Below are positions 25,558 to 37,196 of a stretch of 64,000 nt of DNA, piece after piece (the first letter of the stretch is position 1; each line of letters starts with the position of its first letter). The notes beneath the pieces are model-generated. The model worked only from the letters and a program-made list of their open reading frames with translations, was not told the DNA's origin and ran no database searches. Source of the stretch: Artemisia argyi (taxonomy: Eukaryota > Streptophyta > Magnoliopsida > Asterales > Asteraceae); assembly GCA_030686995.1 (NCBI GenBank), contig CM060708.1, positions 107,284,463-107,348,462 on the forward strand, read 5' to 3'. Both the position numbers and the translations under genes were made by a program.

Positions 25558-28500
25558 TACAGGATTGCACGAGATGGCTATGGCACTTTTTGAGTCACAA
25601 TACATAGGTATTTTGTCAAAAGTATAGCCATAATCTATGAGCTGTGTCCGCATCCAAAGAACTTGGGCACAACACGCAGATAGAGACACATACTTGGCTT
25701 CGGCGGTTGATAGTGCAGTACAATCCTGTTTCTTTGACGACCAGCTTACTAGCTTTTCACCCAAAAATCGTGCTCCTCCTGATGTACTCTTTGCTGTAAC
25801 TTGATCACCAGCATGGTCTGCATCTGAAAATGCTGTTAGATTAAACCCTGAATCCTTCGGATACCAAAGTCCCATGTTAATGGTGCTTCGTAGGTACTGA
25901 AAGATCCGTTTAACCTCTTTGAGGTGAAGTTCGGTAAGCTTTGCCTGAAACCGTGCTAATAAACACACAACAAATTGAATATCGGGTCGAATAGCAGTTA
26001 GGTACATGAGAGAACCGATCATGCTCGGATATTTCTTCGGATCGATGGGTTTCCCAAATAAATCAGCACCTATTTTTGGTGAAGTGACCATTGGTGTACC
26101 AACAGAATCACAGTTTTCCATTCCATGTTTTTTCAAAATCTCTATTGTATATTTAGCTTGATTGATAAAAATACCTCGAGGGGATTGATGTATTTGTAAA
26201 CCAAGAAAGAATTTTAGTTCCCCCATCATGGACATTTCAAATTTGCTTTTCATGAGATTTTCAAAATGTTTTGAATGGTTAGGATTGGTTGATCCAAAAA
26301 TAATGTCGTCCACTTAAATTTGAACGATCAAAATGTCATCTTTGAATTTTTTGATAAACACGGTGTCATCAACCGTTCCTTTGGTGAAATTGTTTTTGGC
26401 CAAGAAAAATGATAGTTCGTCATACCACGCTCTTGGAGCTTGTTTTAGACCATAAATGGCTTTCTTAAGCTTGTAGACATAGTCTAGATGATCTTTGTCA
26501 ACGAATCCTTCTGGCTGACTCACATACACTTCTTCTTTTAGAGTTCCATTCAAGAAAGCTGTCTTAATGTCCATCTAATAGACTGTGATGTTTTTGTGAG
26601 CGGCATAGGCTAAGAAAATCCGGACTGCTTCAAGTCTAGCTACAAGCGCGAATGATTCCTCGAAATCTATCCCTTCTTCTTGTGGATAACATTTAGCCAC
26701 GAGACGAGCTTTGTTGCGAATAACAGTCATTTCCTAATCCAGTTTGTTCTTCCACAACCACTTGAGATCAAGAACACGTATATGAAGTGGTCATTCAACA
26801 AGTTCCCAACTATCATGTAACTGGTATTGAAGAATTTCATCCTGCATTGCTTCTATCCATGGGTTTTCTGCCATTGCTTCCGGAATGTTCTTTGGTTCTT
26901 TAAGGCTGATTGAGCAAATGTAAATGCATAATTCGAGATCGGTGGCAAATTGTCTCCTTGTCTGAACTGGATTTGAAGGTTCACCAATAATATGTTCTAT
27001 TGGATGGTCTTTTGTCCATTGAAACGTAGAAGGGTACCTTGGGTTTAACGAATGTGTGTTAGATGGTTCTTGTAACCTTGAAGAAGATTCAGCAGAGTCT
27101 GTTGCAAACGGGTTTTCAAATACTTCTTCTTCTTCTAACGCAACATCGTTTGAATTATTTGTTGGTTCTTCTTGAAAATTTTTGTTTTGATTTTGCTCAT
27201 CAACTCTTGGTAGAACAATTTCAATAACTGGAGTTGCTGGAGTAGATGTTAATGATGCTGAAGGAGTTGGTGCGTCAGCTTCGATTGTTGTAGATGCATC
27301 TTGTGGTTGTGGTTTGATGGTTTTGAGCGGGTGCAGCGGAATGTTGTTGAGATGCATTTGTCGAAGTTCCACCATAATATTCATCAAACATTAACTCGAA
27401 GAAATTTTCCAATTCTTGTTCTGAAGGTTTATCCGTGTTTGTTGAATGAGTTCCTTGAGTCACGAGTCCTGAATTGATGTGTCCAGAAGTCTGCTGGTTT
27501 GGTGCGAGTCCTAATCTGTTTTGATTAGAAGCCATTGGATAAAGCGCGGGTTCTAGAGCGAGTCTCTCAGAAGCCATTTGAGAAATCTCGTCAAATTTCA
27601 CATTCATCGTCTCCATTATCCTTTTTGTTTGTCTATTATACACCCTAAATCCCTCGAGTTTTCTGAGTATCCAATTAAGATTCCAATATCACCTTTAGCT
27701 TTCAACTTTCCTAGATCTTCTCTGTCGTTCGTCGAATAGCACAAAGCACCAAATACATGAAGGTAAGAGATGTCCGGTTTACGGTTGTTCACTAGCTCAT
27801 ATGGGGTTTTATTGAATCTCGGATGGACTAGGGATCAGTTTTAAGTAAAACAAGCAGTGGCTACAGCATCAGCCCATAAGAATAGTGGTGCACTAGAAAA
27901 AATCAGCATTGTGCGAGCAGCTTCCACAAGAGTTCGATTTCTTCTTTCAGCTACCCCATTTTGCTGTGGAGTTCTAACAACTGATGTTTGATGTGTAGTT
28001 CCAACATCTTCGAGGTAAGTTCTTAAATCATGATTTGTGAATTCTGTGCCATTATCTGTTCATACAATCCTTACTGAAGCTTGAAGTAAAACTTGGATAC
28101 GCTTTAGAAAGGTGATGATGGTACCTGGTGCTTCGTCTTTTGACCTCAGAAACTTTACCCATGTATATCTTGAATAATCATCAACAATAACAAGAATATA
28201 CTTCTTTCCATTAATGCTTTCAACTCTCATTGGGCCACATAAGTCCATGTGCGACATATGTAACCTTGCTTCCAAACTAGGTACGGTTTTGGGTTTATAT
28301 GATGCTCTTTTGCTTTTGCCTTGTTCGCATGATGCACATAGGTGTTCCTTGGTGTATTTGAAATTAGGAAGTCCGGTGACGTTGTTGTCTTTGGCTAACT
28401 TGTTGATGGTGTCGAAATTGATATGGGATAAACGTCTATGCCACAGCCAGGACTTAGTTTCGGTTGCCCTTGTCATAAGACAAATTGGTGATGTAGAAGC

Positions 28501-28948
28501 CATTTGGTTGATATCGATAGCATACAAGTTTGTACCACGATTACCAGTTAAGAGATCAGCACTAACCAAATTTCTTATAAAAACCGTGTTTCTCCTGAAT
28601 GCAACTTCTAAATCAGCATCACAAAACTGCCCAACTGAAAACAAGTTGTGTCCCAACCCTTCGACGTAGTAAACTTGAGTGATCAAAAAATTCACAAACC
28701 GAAGATCTCCATAACCCAGAATAGCTGCTACATGATCATTTCCAAAGCGTACAGTTCCCATGAATTTCCAGACAAAATTGATCAGCAGCTTTAGATTCCC
28801 GGTCATGTGCTTGGAGCAACCCGAGTCGATGATCCAAAGACATATTTCGATAACCTGCGAAAAACAGAAGAGTTTGTATTTGGAAACCGTTTTAAATTTG
28901 GTTCCATTTGGTTAGGGATAAAATCCGAATCACATTCATATAAGGTAT

Positions 28949-31900
28949 CTAGTGTCCATTTTGAACAACTTTCAATTTGCCATCCTGAAGAATGAATTCT
29001 CTACCCGTTGGTTTCCACATACAATACTTAAGGTAGTTCCTAGGCATTCGACTACTAGTGGTAGACCTAAAGCGTGCAACTAATCTTTCTATAGATCTAG
29101 ATCTAGCACTAGTTCCCTTTGGAACATACTTCTGTTCAGGCGTAACATTCACATTCTTAGAAACACATTCATCATGGACATCATTAATTAAGCATTTCTT
29201 GCATATTAAACAAACAGAGTCATTACATGCATTAGAACCAGTACTTTCGACATTACATTCAGATGAATCATGTTTCTTATTAAAAAGCGATAAATTCCTA
29301 GGGTGTTCTTCTATTTCTTCAACTTTATTCTTGCTACTACTCGTAGAGGCAGACGAGACTCTATTGTTCCTTGTATTGCTCCTAGGCTTTAGTCTGCTGC
29401 TCCTAGAGGTGCTTTCTAATCCTGTAGAAGGTAAGGCACACGCGTTAGGATTTATATTGTTGTCCTTTTTAGCATCACTAGACTCTTTAGAATTATCCTT
29501 TTTGCACGCATTTGTCTTAGATGTGGAGGCAGACGCACTAGTGGGACTAATTCTAAAAAGGCCAGGTGCTATCACTTTTGGTGTTTCGACAACCGCTTTT
29601 CCTTTATCTACAATCTTTTCATTATCACATTGCATGCGCAAGGGTGTTGGAGTGATTGGTTTTGTCAAATCCTTTTTCTCATCAACTTTTGGAGCAAACC
29701 GTGAAATTGACATTTTTGGTTTGTTAACCGGGTTTGAAACATTTGGTTTCTCCGAAGTCGATGGTTTTGCAAACTTAGTTTCCTCACCCTTCCCTTTTTG
29801 ACTTTCAAGCTGAGCCCTCAAAAGATCATTTTGCTCTTTCATGTTCTTGACGGCACGCTCATACGACAGTTTGTCATACTTGCATTCTTCTCTTTTTCGA
29901 TCAAGTTGTTTAAAATATGACACATTTTCTTTTTCAAGTTTTATAAGAGCATTTTCATATTTTGAAACAATTTCGGAGGTCTCAGCTCTCAGTCGTTCAT
30001 CGTCTTGAACAGAATATGTTTGTAAAATGATGGACATAATATCAGTAGTCATAACAGCTTCGAAGAGAGAATCATTTAGGTTTTCCAAAACATTGATTTG
30101 CTCAAAAGATTCATTAGCCTTCTTTATCAGGGATTTGTGATCCGTGACGAAGTCAGTTGTTTCTTTCAAAAATGCTTGTTCAAAATGAATTACTCGAGCA
30201 TGAATGTTATTAATTTGAGGAGCAAATTCACTTTCAAGAATCTTTTTAAGCTGTAAATGAACCGTGGAATTCCAATTGATCTCATTAAGTCTCGTTTTAG
30301 ATTCTAAAGTCGTTTTAAGTTGCCCAACTTTTGTTTTAATTTCATCAAGATATCCCTTTGCAGCACTTGTGTTAAAAGTGTTGTTTGAGGACATCTGTTC
30401 CATGTTTGAAATTGATTTGGAAGCAACTACTTTCTTAGAAAACATTTTTGAGAATGGTCATTTTATGGAAAACACATATGGTTCTTTTTGTGGAACAAAA
30501 GCAATTCCCGAAAGTTTGTTCAACTTGTTGTAATCAATTTTCAAATCCTTTTGTTTCATTTTTATAATGCTCTCTTCGACAAGTTCCATTGTTTGCACAG
30601 AATCCTGAACAACGGGAGGATCATGTTTGGTGTAAATCACATTACCATTATACAAGACATTCTGTTCTTGCAGAGCTTTCTTGAGATTACAAGGAGTTGT
30701 GTTACCAAGAGCCATTTTATTTTTTGTATGGTAGATCGGATTAGTTTGATTTGAAATCATTTTCATTGTTTGACTTGACTGACCCAACTTAACCACTAAT
30801 TCTTCTAGATGTGTAATCATGTGTTCTGACTCTATGATTTCGTCCAAAAGTTTATCTTCTTTCTTTGCAAATTCCTTTTTCAACTCATCCATTTCTTTTT
30901 CAAGATTGGTATAAGCTGTTTTTTGTTTTGAAATTTGGTTTGTTAACTCAGAAATTTCTTGTTTTAAAGAGTTAATGGTTTTTGTTGAACTTATTTCAAG
31001 ATTGGCAAACTTGTTTTTCCATTCCCTATCTTTAACAAGTAACTTCTTGTAACCAATTTCAAGTTTTGACTCGCGTTCTTTGTGAATTTGAAAACTTTTT
31101 GCATTTTCCTTGTATCTCTCAAGCTCAGTGGTCAATTTCTCATTCGCGGCCTTAACATCGCGATTGACCTTTTTCACATTCTCGATTTCAATACTACAAT
31201 TATTTAATAATGATTCTAATAAAGGACGTGTTTTAACTTATTTCAAGATTGGCAAACTTGTTTTTCCATTCCCTATCTTTAACAAGTAACTTCTTGTAAC
31301 CAATTTCAAGTTCTGACTCGCGTTCTTTGTGAATTTGAAAACTTTTTGCATTTTCCTTGTATCTCTCAAGCTCAGTGGTCAATTTCTCATTCGCGGCCTT
31401 AACATCGCGATTGACCTTTTTCACATTCTCGATTTCAATACTACAATTATTTAATAATGATTCTAATAAAGCACGTGTTTCCTCATCATTCTTAGCATGT
31501 TGTGAAACGAAGCCTCCGTTATGATTCACATCTGGAGTTGCTGAAGAAGTATTGTTACTACTTGGCGTGTCCAGGTATGTATCATAAGTGGGTGCTAGCT
31601 TCTCAGAATGCTGTTCCTCATGAGGAGACATATCAAATATATCATTATTGTGACATGTGTTGAAGTTTGATACCTCAGATGGTGCATTGGTGTCATAAAC
31701 AGGAAGTGTGTCAGAATCCGTGTCATACTTAGCTTCCTGAAGATTCGCCATGAATATGTAGTTCGCATCGATATCCTCTCGTTCTTCCATGTCATCCATA
31801 AGAGCCATAAAATCATTTTCCTCTGCATTCAACTGAAACCCTGCCTTTTCCTTTTGTGCCAACAACACTGCTTTCTGCAAGTACTCTAGATCTTTCTTGT

Positions 31901-33285
31901 TCGGCTTAGTTGGACAGTTCCTTGCCATATGACCTACACCCTGGCAGTTGAAACACTTTACCGGATTACCCTGATTCACATTTCCATTATTCCCAGCAAC
32001 TGGAGCTGCCACATTCCTAATCTGATTACCCATTGCCTGATTGCCAACGTTCTGACCCCTCTGATTCCCAACAAACTGGCCCAACTGATTCCCTGCATAC
32101 TGGCCGATCTGATTCCCTGCATACTGACCCAACTGATTCTGCATATTTGATTACCCATGTTAAATCCAGTAGCATATCCTTGCTGATTCCCATAAACTCC
32201 AACTATTTAGCCTCCGTTGCCCATATTGAAACTCGGCTGAGCAATCTGCTTGTTGCGAGTGTTTGATGAAATCCTTTGGTTGTTGTTAGTTGGTGTAGAA
32301 TAGCGTCCTTGGAATGCCTTTGTCAGAAAAGCAAACGCTCGTGTCAAGGCTGCAGTAGCTTCATCATTGTCTGTGAATTCTGGTTCTTGGAATTGTGGGT
32401 ATGGTTGTTGTGGAATAACATGTTGTTGTTGTGGGTAAAATTTTTGTTGGTAGACAGGTGTTGGTTGTTGAATGTATGATGGTTGCATGTAGTTGTGAGT
32501 GGAAGATGATGATGGTTGTTGTTGTGTGTTCACTGGTATAGGTGTTGGTGTATTAGCCATTAATGCTAGAGGATCATGCTTTTTAGCAAGTAATTCAGCC
32601 CTTACTTCATCAGCCTCAGCTTGATTTTGTCGTAAAACTGATCATAAGTCACTTCATGCAAATTCTTTGTCTGATAAACAATAGTGACGTATCTTCCCCA
32701 TTCTGGTTGTAACTCATTCAGAAAATTGGTGTTGTTAGCAATGTTTGTCTGACTGAGGTTTTGTCTCGATAAATCATTCATGATCTTACAGAACCTGAGG
32801 TAGTACGACTCTATGGATTCACCAGGAATTGAAGTAAACTTGCGAAGTTCCTTGAGCAATTGTGTTTCCATTTTCTGTTTCCCGATATCTGTCCCATACA
32901 TTAACCTTTTGACTCTTTCCCAGACTGCATGAGCACTTACTTCACTATCAACAGTAGCATAAGTGGTTTCAGGTAAACCAAGAACGACGTAATGAAATGC
33001 CTGATCATTAGCTTCAATCTGTTTTCTGTCTTCCACAGTGTATTCAGTCTCATTCTGATCTCTGTAGAATGGTTGCATGGGTGGGGTTCCATTTGGATCT
33101 CCAGGGTCTAGTACTTGTATTGGTTTGAAGGGTCCATCCACAATGGATTTGATAAGAAATTTTCCATTTGGTTTGCTCTTAAGATAGCGCATCATACGAC
33201 TAGCCCACTGTGAGTATCCACCCTTTGACAGCATGGGAGGTCGGTTTTCGGCACCGGCTGCATGAATATCTTGCTGAGTTGCCAT
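28949..33285 (-). pseudogene. Element A gag and gag-pol linker region
   Basis: Starts at ATG 33285 (MATQQDIHAAGAENRPPML). It runs through a gag core (YYLRFCKIMNDLSRQNLSQT), a Gln/Pro-rich segment and a CCHC knuckle CFNCQGVGHMARNCPTKP (about 31900-31960). A very long coiled-coil section follows, ending just before the protease (WKPTGREFILQDGKLKVV). It is closely related to element B's gag at 49583-52156. Damage compared with B: a 10-bp deletion near 32620 that shifts frame, a CAA-to-TAA stop near 32212, and a 247-bp tandem duplication at 30988-31481 that shifts frame again. No functional polyprotein is possible. Confidence 0.9.
30988..31481. repeat. 247-bp tandem duplication within element A
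   Basis: AACTTATTTCAAGATTGG occurs at about 30988 and again at about 31235. The intervening sequence is repeated with only a few differences (for example GTTTTGACTCG and GTTCTGACTCG). 247 is not a multiple of three, so the coiled-coil frame is broken at the join. The near identity of the copies shows it happened late in the life of A. Confidence 0.88.
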
Positions 33286-33539
33286 TGATGAAGTGTTGAT
33301 TGATAAAGTTGATTCTTGGATCGTTCCAACGAAATAGGAGGTGTGTTTAGAGTAAGTTGATGCAAGTTTTTATGGTGAAAAATTTGATCTGGAACCTTAA
33401 AACCTCAATAACTTCCGTTCGGAGTGGATTTGGGCCTCGAAGCTTAGGTTGAATCATCTTTAGATTATTCAACGTGTCCTTCTTCTCTGTCTCACGGTCG
33501 TTTTGACAGCTGATTCGTCAAAAACGGAGTTACGGTTCA

Positions 33540-33970
33540 AAAGTTATGGCCGTTTGAAGTTTGATCGTCAAAAACCTCACAATTGTCAAAATTCTCGAAA
33601 CTTAAGTGTGTTCTCGAAACTTTGTGATTGCGAAAAAAATTGTGTTCTCGAAGGATATGTAATTTCGAAGACTTAGAAACAGTTTTCGAAAAGGTGAATA
33701 ACTTTCGAGATCGTGGAACTTTTTCGAAAAGAGTGTTCTCGAAAAATTTCAATTTTTCGAAAATCCAATCTCACAAAGAAATTTCGAAATTATACAATTT
33801 CGAAATTTAGCCAAAAGTCGAAGTATTTTCTTTCTTATACTAGAGAGAAAATACCGAGTATCCAACTGTGAACACGAAAGGAGCCGCAACTTGAATTCTC
33901 GAAAGTATGACAAATGGTGATTTCGAAACTTGGTATATGGTGATTTCGAAAGGTGTGCAGATTTTTGATT
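33540..33970 (-). promoter_or_regulatory. TTCGAA/TTCTCGAA-rich leader of element A
   Basis: About 16 occurrences of CGAAA-type cores in roughly 430 bp (CTCGAAACTT, TTTCGAAAAG, TTCGAGATCG and so on). They lie between the PBS and gag. Elements B and C have the same kind of leader in the corresponding place. Confidence 0.6.
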
Positions 33971-34315
33971 TTGCAAAAAGCACTCCCAAATGAATTATGT
34001 ATTCCAAGATTCTTGTACTTCTAGGCTTAAAAACACCAAAACTTGAAGAAAGTTCCAAACTTGATGATTTTTATGAAAGTTTTTTGTGTTCTAGAAAACA
34101 AGTACAAAAACCAAAATCGAATTTCTAAGCTTTGAAACTTCAAAAAGCTTGAAACTTTCTTGTTAGAAAAGGTTTATAACACTAGTTTGTAATCAAAAAA
34201 GTGTTAAAGACCAAGAAAAACAAGAAAAGTAATAAACTTTTTTGATAAAAACGTGTAGAAAACTAAGAAAAAACTCGAAACGAACAAACACCCAGCACTC
34301 CTAAATCATTGTTTG

Positions 34316-34330
34316 GCGATTGATACCAAT
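34316..34330 (-). other. Primer-binding site of element A
   Basis: The minus strand reads ATTGGTATCAATCGC right after the LTR end CCTACA. The core TGGTATCA matches the initiator-Met tRNA type site. The same site is present at 48567 in element B. Confidence 0.65.
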
Positions 34331-34411
34331 TGTAGGACCTTAGATATCACAACTTTATCACAACTATAGAAGCAAAGATGAAGTAGAGATGGAAAGATGG
34401 TGACTTGATGA
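34331..34411 (-). repeat. Truncated 5' LTR of element A
   Basis: TGTAGGACCTTAGATATC onward matches the first 70-80 bp of 19502-19899, with a small insertion (AAGTAGAGAT). Similarity stops after GACTTGATGA at 34411, so most of this LTR is missing. Confidence 0.8.
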
Positions 34412-34517
34412 CAGGTTATAAGTTTTGACCAAGTAAAATACATTTAAATTTTTATGGCTTTCTTTAATAAGAAATGTTTTTGGTCTTAAGAATTTTAAGA
34501 TTTTCTTACTTAGAATT

Positions 34518-34902
34518 GAGAAAACTGCAAAATACATCCCTGTGGTTTACACATTTTGGCATCTTACATCCCTGTCAGAAACTTTTGGCAATATACATCA
34601 CCCGTTAGGCAAACGTTTGTCACAATACATCCCTAGTCCCTAACTTCGTTAGTTTTTAACTGTTGTTAAGTTGCAAAAAATAAAGGGTATTGATGTCTTT
34701 TCCTTTACCAACTACCACGTCATATACCCTTTATTTTTTGCAACTTAATAACAGTTAGTCCTAAAAACTAACGAAGTTAGGGACTAGGGATGTATTGTGG
34801 CAAACGTTTGCCTAACGGGTAATGTATATTGCCAAAAATTTCTGACAGGGATGTAAAATGCTAAAATGTGTAAACTACAAGAATGTGTTTTGCAGTTTTC
34901 TC
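34518..34902. mobile_element. Mutator-type MITE
   Basis: 385 bp with long terminal inverted repeats starting GAGAAAACTGCAAAATACAT. It is flanked by 9-bp cttagaatt (34509-34517) and tttagaatt (34903-34911), one mismatch. Inside, phrases such as ACATCCCTGTGGTTTA and GGGACTAGGGATGTATTG are mirrored. Non-coding. Confidence 0.82.
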
Positions 34903-35141
34903 TTTAGAATTTCCTAAATGCTTTATAAAGGAGCATAGATACACTAATTTTTCTAGTTTTACCGGTTTGATATGCTACTGTTTGTTTCCTATTAACTTTT
35001 GTCAGACTGTGATATCGTGTCGATGTTTATATACCTTGTTTAACGTTTTGTTTGCTTTTTCGTCATTTAGGTTCTTGTTGAAGATCAGTATCAATTATTG
35101 ACATTTTCCGAAGAAGATATATTTGCTTGTTTTATTTAAAT

Positions 35142-35456
35142 GGGAAAATTGTCCAGAAATACATCAAACTTGCCACCTTTTGCTTTTGTATATCATGAAC
35201 TTTTTTTTCTTCCTATTGTAACTACAAACTTTCTTAATATTGCTTTTGTATCCTAAAATTGCATATTAGCTGACGTGGCATGTATTAGCGTCCCTAATCA
35301 CCCTCACTTAATCACCTTGTCACGTTAGCTAATTGGCCATTTCAAGATACAAAAGCAATATTAAGAAAGTTTATAGTTACAATAGGAAAAAAAAAAAGTT
35401 CATGGTATACAAAAGCAAAAGATGACAAGTTTGATGTATTTCTGGACAATTTTCCC
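35142..35456. mobile_element. Mutator-type MITE
   Basis: 315 bp, TIRs of over 100 bp beginning GGGAAAATTGTCCAGAAATA. There is a perfect 9-bp TSD, tatttaaat, at 35133-35141 and 35457-35465. Non-coding. Confidence 0.9.
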
Positions 35457-35465
35457 TATTTAAAT

Positions 35466-37068
35466 TAGTTGGTTAACTTTGATATAACTTTGATATCATG
35501 TTTTCTTTGTTTGTAATCTATATGTTGTAATTGGTGATTTTCTGAAAAGAAGTTAATGTATTATGTTTTGTTGAAATGTATATTCTTTTTATGTTGATAA
35601 AGTGATAAATAATCTTTATGTTGATTAATATTTTATATTTATAAATGTAAATATACATATTTTAGCTTGATAGATTAAGAAAAATATATTCGGATGCAAA
35701 TGTGTGGAATTTAGAATATTATTTAGTCTTTTAAGTGTTGTAATGTAGGTAATATTTTCTACGCTTCTAAGTGTCGCTTTAGTTGATCTTGTTCACGTCT
35801 CTATGACCCTGTGTGCAAACCTATGTGATTTTTCCACGCTTTGAACGGTGGACATTCAATTGGTTTTTCTATGTTTAAAAGTGTGTACATTTTTGTGACT
35901 AGGGTATATTAGTCATTTCGCATGCTTTTGACAATGACTAATTGAAAAAATAACGAGTGTAGTGAAAGCGGCACAATATAATCTGTTACAAATAGTCCGA
36001 TTTAAAGATATTTTTAGCATTTTAAGTTTGGAAGTCAGTAGAGTGCAAAAATAAAAAACTTTAAGAACAAAATTTGTAGTCTACCTAATAAATATAAGTA
36101 CCCAAATATCTTTGCTAACTTATTGCTAGCTTATAGTATAATTTTCTGATAGAACTTCAAAAAACATTTTTATTTAAAGAGGAGACTTAATTTTCTTAGT
36201 CCGTATTAACAACAAAAACAAATCAAAACATAAAATTAAGTCATTCTATGCTACACAAACCTTTTGCTATTTCAGTTTAAAAGATGTCGGAAACAAATTA
36301 AAGTTAGATCTACCCGTCTAACCTTTCTAGTTTGTGTCATATATAAAGTTTCATCACCTTCAGTTGCCTACATTTTTGTCAACTAATACCATTTTTAATT
36401 GTACACACTTTTTTCGTGTCTCTAGTACCAAAGTTTATTATCTCCTCCACTCATAACTATCACACAATTAGTAGTAGGTCTCCAATTCTAAAGGATACCC
36501 GAAAAGATATTCATGGTTAGTTCATGCCTAACTACATGATACTAGTATGACTCACATATCAGTATATCACTATGTTTAACTTTTTAATATAATAAACATT
36601 AAATTATACTCATTCCGTTTTAAAATTATTATCAGCAGAAAAAACACAAAGTTTAATAAAAGTGAGACCACTATAAATCTCAATCACTTAAATAAAATAT
36701 TTTCTTTCACTAAATTTTATTTTTCTTACTTAAAATGGAAAGTAGACAATTATTTTGATACATCCTAACAATGAAATATTAACTATAATTTTGAGACGGA
36801 GAGGGGATTTCAAAGTACATATACTGTATTTGCTATTAAATCTTTTAAGAATATAGTTTTGTCGACTGTATAAAACAACCAACAAAAGACATAACTGTTT
36901 ACAAAGATTTTACTGAGATCACCAAAAAGCTTCCCATAATATTTGGACACGTCAATTCCAATTATTGGAAAATAATTTGAGTTCATATGTGATACTTCAC
37001 TTCCTACTAAAATAAACATGCCAACTTTTAAGTCAACTAAAAATTGGTCTACAATGCAAATATAAGGT
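35466..37068. other. Intergenic and promoter-distal region
   Basis: AT-rich with no supported gene. The last few hundred bases form the upstream region of the transporter gene. Confidence 0.5.
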
Positions 37069-37076
37069 TATAAATA
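37069..37076 (+). promoter_or_regulatory. TATA box of the NFD4-like gene
   Basis: TATAAATA in TTATAAATAGAC, 120 bp before the ATG. It implies a leader of roughly 90 nt. Confidence 0.65.
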
Positions 37077-37196
37077 GACATGACCCAAAACGATAATAGC
37101 AAAACATATCATATGTTCTACCCAACACACACTTATTTCATATCTATCCTAAAAAGAAAAGAGAAAACAACAACATAGTACTAAACTTCTTACAAC

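Larger units (their letters stand above)
22462..28860 (-). pseudogene. Element A pol: protease, integrase, RT, RNase H (interrupted)
   Basis: Minus-strand order: protease with IIDSGCSKHMTGN at about 28820; GAG-pre-integrase and integrase (SWLWHRRLSHINFD, CASCEQGKSKR, SHMDLCGPMRVES, DDYSRYTWVKFL); a variable linker; RT ([35 protein letters not shown]); and RNase H (SDADHAGDQVTAKSTSGGA, STAEAKYVSL). The RT active-site YVDD has lost its Tyr to a TAA at 26314-26316. Other stops and frameshifts lie near 27650-28060 and 26580-26790. RNase H is split by element D at 22663-25557, with the last 65 codons at 22462-22662 ending TPEDL. It cannot make an active enzyme. Confidence 0.9.
19502..34411 (-). 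mobile_element. Large decayed copia LTR retrotransposon (element A)
   Basis: Minus-strand element read from 34411 to 19502. Parts in order: a remnant of the 5' LTR, Met-type PBS, a TTCGAA-rich leader, a long gag with coiled coils and a CCHC knuckle, protease (DSG), integrase, RT and RNase H, a 2.5-kb 3' non-coding region, polypurine tract and 3' LTR. LTR termini read TG and CA. After removing nested element D (2.9 kb) the element is about 12 kb, large for copia and in the range of Sirevirus-like forms. Stops, a 10-bp deletion and a tandem duplication inactivate it. The 5' LTR is cut after 81 bp, so no TSD can be read. Confidence 0.88.

Noticed and set aside
29058..29801. 247-codon plus-strand ORF
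   Set aside because: It is the antisense shadow of element A's gag-pol linker; the minus strand has the clear retroelement protein and this frame is biased hydrophobic translation of it.
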